Positions 63,463 to 64,000 of a DNA stretch of 64,000 nt are shown piece after piece. The translations under genes were made by a program, and so were the position numbers. This stretch comes from Geodermatophilus sabuli (GTDB lineage: Bacteria > Actinomycetota > Actinomycetes > Mycobacteriales > Geodermatophilaceae): the NCBI RefSeq assembly GCF_900215145.1, contig NZ_OBDO01000003.1:124001-188000 (forward strand), given 5' to 3'. How positions within the stretch are numbered: position 1 is the stretch's first letter; each line of letters begins with the position of its first letter. The notes under the pieces are model-generated. The model made no database searches. It had not been told where the DNA came from and was given only the letters and a program-made list of their open reading frames with translations.

Positions 63463-63834
63463 CTAGGAGCGAGCTTCGCGGTCCGTGACCGTGGGCTCCG
63501 CCCCGACCACCGGACGTATCGCGACTCGCCCCATACGGAGATCGACGTCGACGAGGCCGTCCCGTTCGGCGGCCGCGACCATCCGCAGCGTGAACCCGTG
63601 CCGCCGCAAGGCGTGCACGGTCGTCTCCGACCGGCCGCGAATCCACTCGCGGAGTTCGCTCTGCGCCCGGGGGCGCGCCCGTGTCGAAAGGGCGCCGCCC
63701 GACGCCGGGCCGCCCGTCAGCTGGACGATGCAGTAGCCGTGGTGGCGGCAGGGCACCAGGTCACCGGGCTCCGGTCGGAAGGTCCGGGCCTCGTAACTGA
63801 GCACCGTGCCGCAGCGCAGCGTCGCTGTGAACAT
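63463..63834 (-). CDS. Hypothetical protein (123 aa)
   Basis: A 123-aa basic protein beginning MFTATLRCGTVLSYEARTFRPEPGDLVPCRHHGYCIVQLTGG. Its three Cys and two His (C8, C29, H31, H32, C35) could bind zinc. The C-terminal half SELREWIRGRSETTVHALRRHGFTLRMVAAAERDGLVDVDL looks helical. I do not recognise a family. The ATG at 63834 has AGGAGGACTGACTGC-type sequence in front. Confidence 0.6.
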   Translation of the reverse strand: MFTATLRCGTVLSYEARTFRPEPGDLVPCRHHGYCIVQLTGGPASGGALSTRARPRAQSELREWIRGRSETTVHALRRHGFTLRMVAAAERDGLVDVDLRMGRVAIRPVVGAEPTVTDREARS

Positions 63835-63913
63835 GCAGTCAGTCCTCCTACGCCGCGGACGCGGTCAGCGTCCGGTATTCCTGTGTCTCCATTCCGCGCT
63901 GCCGTCCCCGTTC

Positions 63914-64000
63914 TCAGTGCTGGAGAGCGGGGTCAGCGGTCTTCCGGTCCGGCTTCGGGAGCGCTGCCACGATGTCCTCCACGCGATCGCGGGCGTCGCC
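63914..64000 (-). CDS. 3' end of an unidentified gene, cut by window edge
   Basis: On the - strand 28 codons are open from the window edge, reading GDARDRVEDIVAALPKPDRK and TADPALQH before TGA at 63914. Composition and codon bias look coding, but too little is visible to name a family. Confidence 0.3.
   Translation of the reverse strand, partial: GDARDRVEDIVAALPKPDRKTADPALQH

Overview
The window reads as a chromosomal segment of a very GC-rich actinobacterium. The actinobacterial RbpA, WhiA and OpcA genes, the gene order uvrC-rapZ-yvcK-whiA-gap-pgk-tpiA-secG-rbpA, many GTG starts and one-base TGATG or four-base GTGA junctions all point there. The family Geodermatophilaceae (Geodermatophilus, Blastococcus, Modestobacter) is my best guess from gene content and the style of the intergenic repeats; this is an inference, not a search result.

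Positions 1-5362 (+) hold the end of a pentose-phosphate operon: pgi (cut by the window edge), zwf, opcA, pgl and a small unknown ORF, closed by a terminator hairpin. Positions 5421-16652 (-) carry a conserved core block: uvrC, rapZ, yvcK, whiA, gap, pgk, tpiA, an orphan solute-binding protein, secG and rbpA. Positions 16808-21688 hold an alpha/beta hydrolase, then tctC-tctB-tctA translationally coupled to a UspA protein, then an octanucleotide repeat and a small membrane protein. Positions 21850-34589 hold uvrA, an amidase, a metallo-beta-lactamase-fold hydrolase, an NTF2-like protein, an SDR, an acetamidase/formamidase, an FMN hydroxy-acid oxidase, a PHB-depolymerase-like protein and an S9 peptidase.

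Positions 34629-40130 carry two TerC paralogues, the upstream one led by a yybP-ykoY-type Mn2+ riboswitch, then a YjbR-like protein, uvrB and a candidate small RNA with its own promoter and terminator. Positions 40312-50209 hold the glycogen-to-trehalose genes glgX, treY and treZ, split by an Rpf/LysM gene under a ydaO-type c-di-AMP riboswitch and by a large membrane hydrolase. Trehalose production, Mn2+ handling, the three uvrABC genes and end-joining enzymes suit a desiccation- and radiation-tolerant soil organism.

Positions 50211-55809 hold a RibD-like reductase, a VapBC pair, a LigC-type ligase with a triplicated 3' end, a TAP-like lipoprotein hydrolase and a PolD-type polymerase. From about 55810 to 62400 the sequence looks accessory and decayed: an IclR regulator, the last part of a P450, a frameshifted PDR-type reductase, an enoyl-CoA hydratase, a secreted beta-propeller protein, a deleted IS5-family transposase and a GNAT-like gene. 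A CitE-like CoA lyase, an unknown small protein and a cut-off 3' end close the window. No rRNA, tRNA or CRISPR array was recognised.
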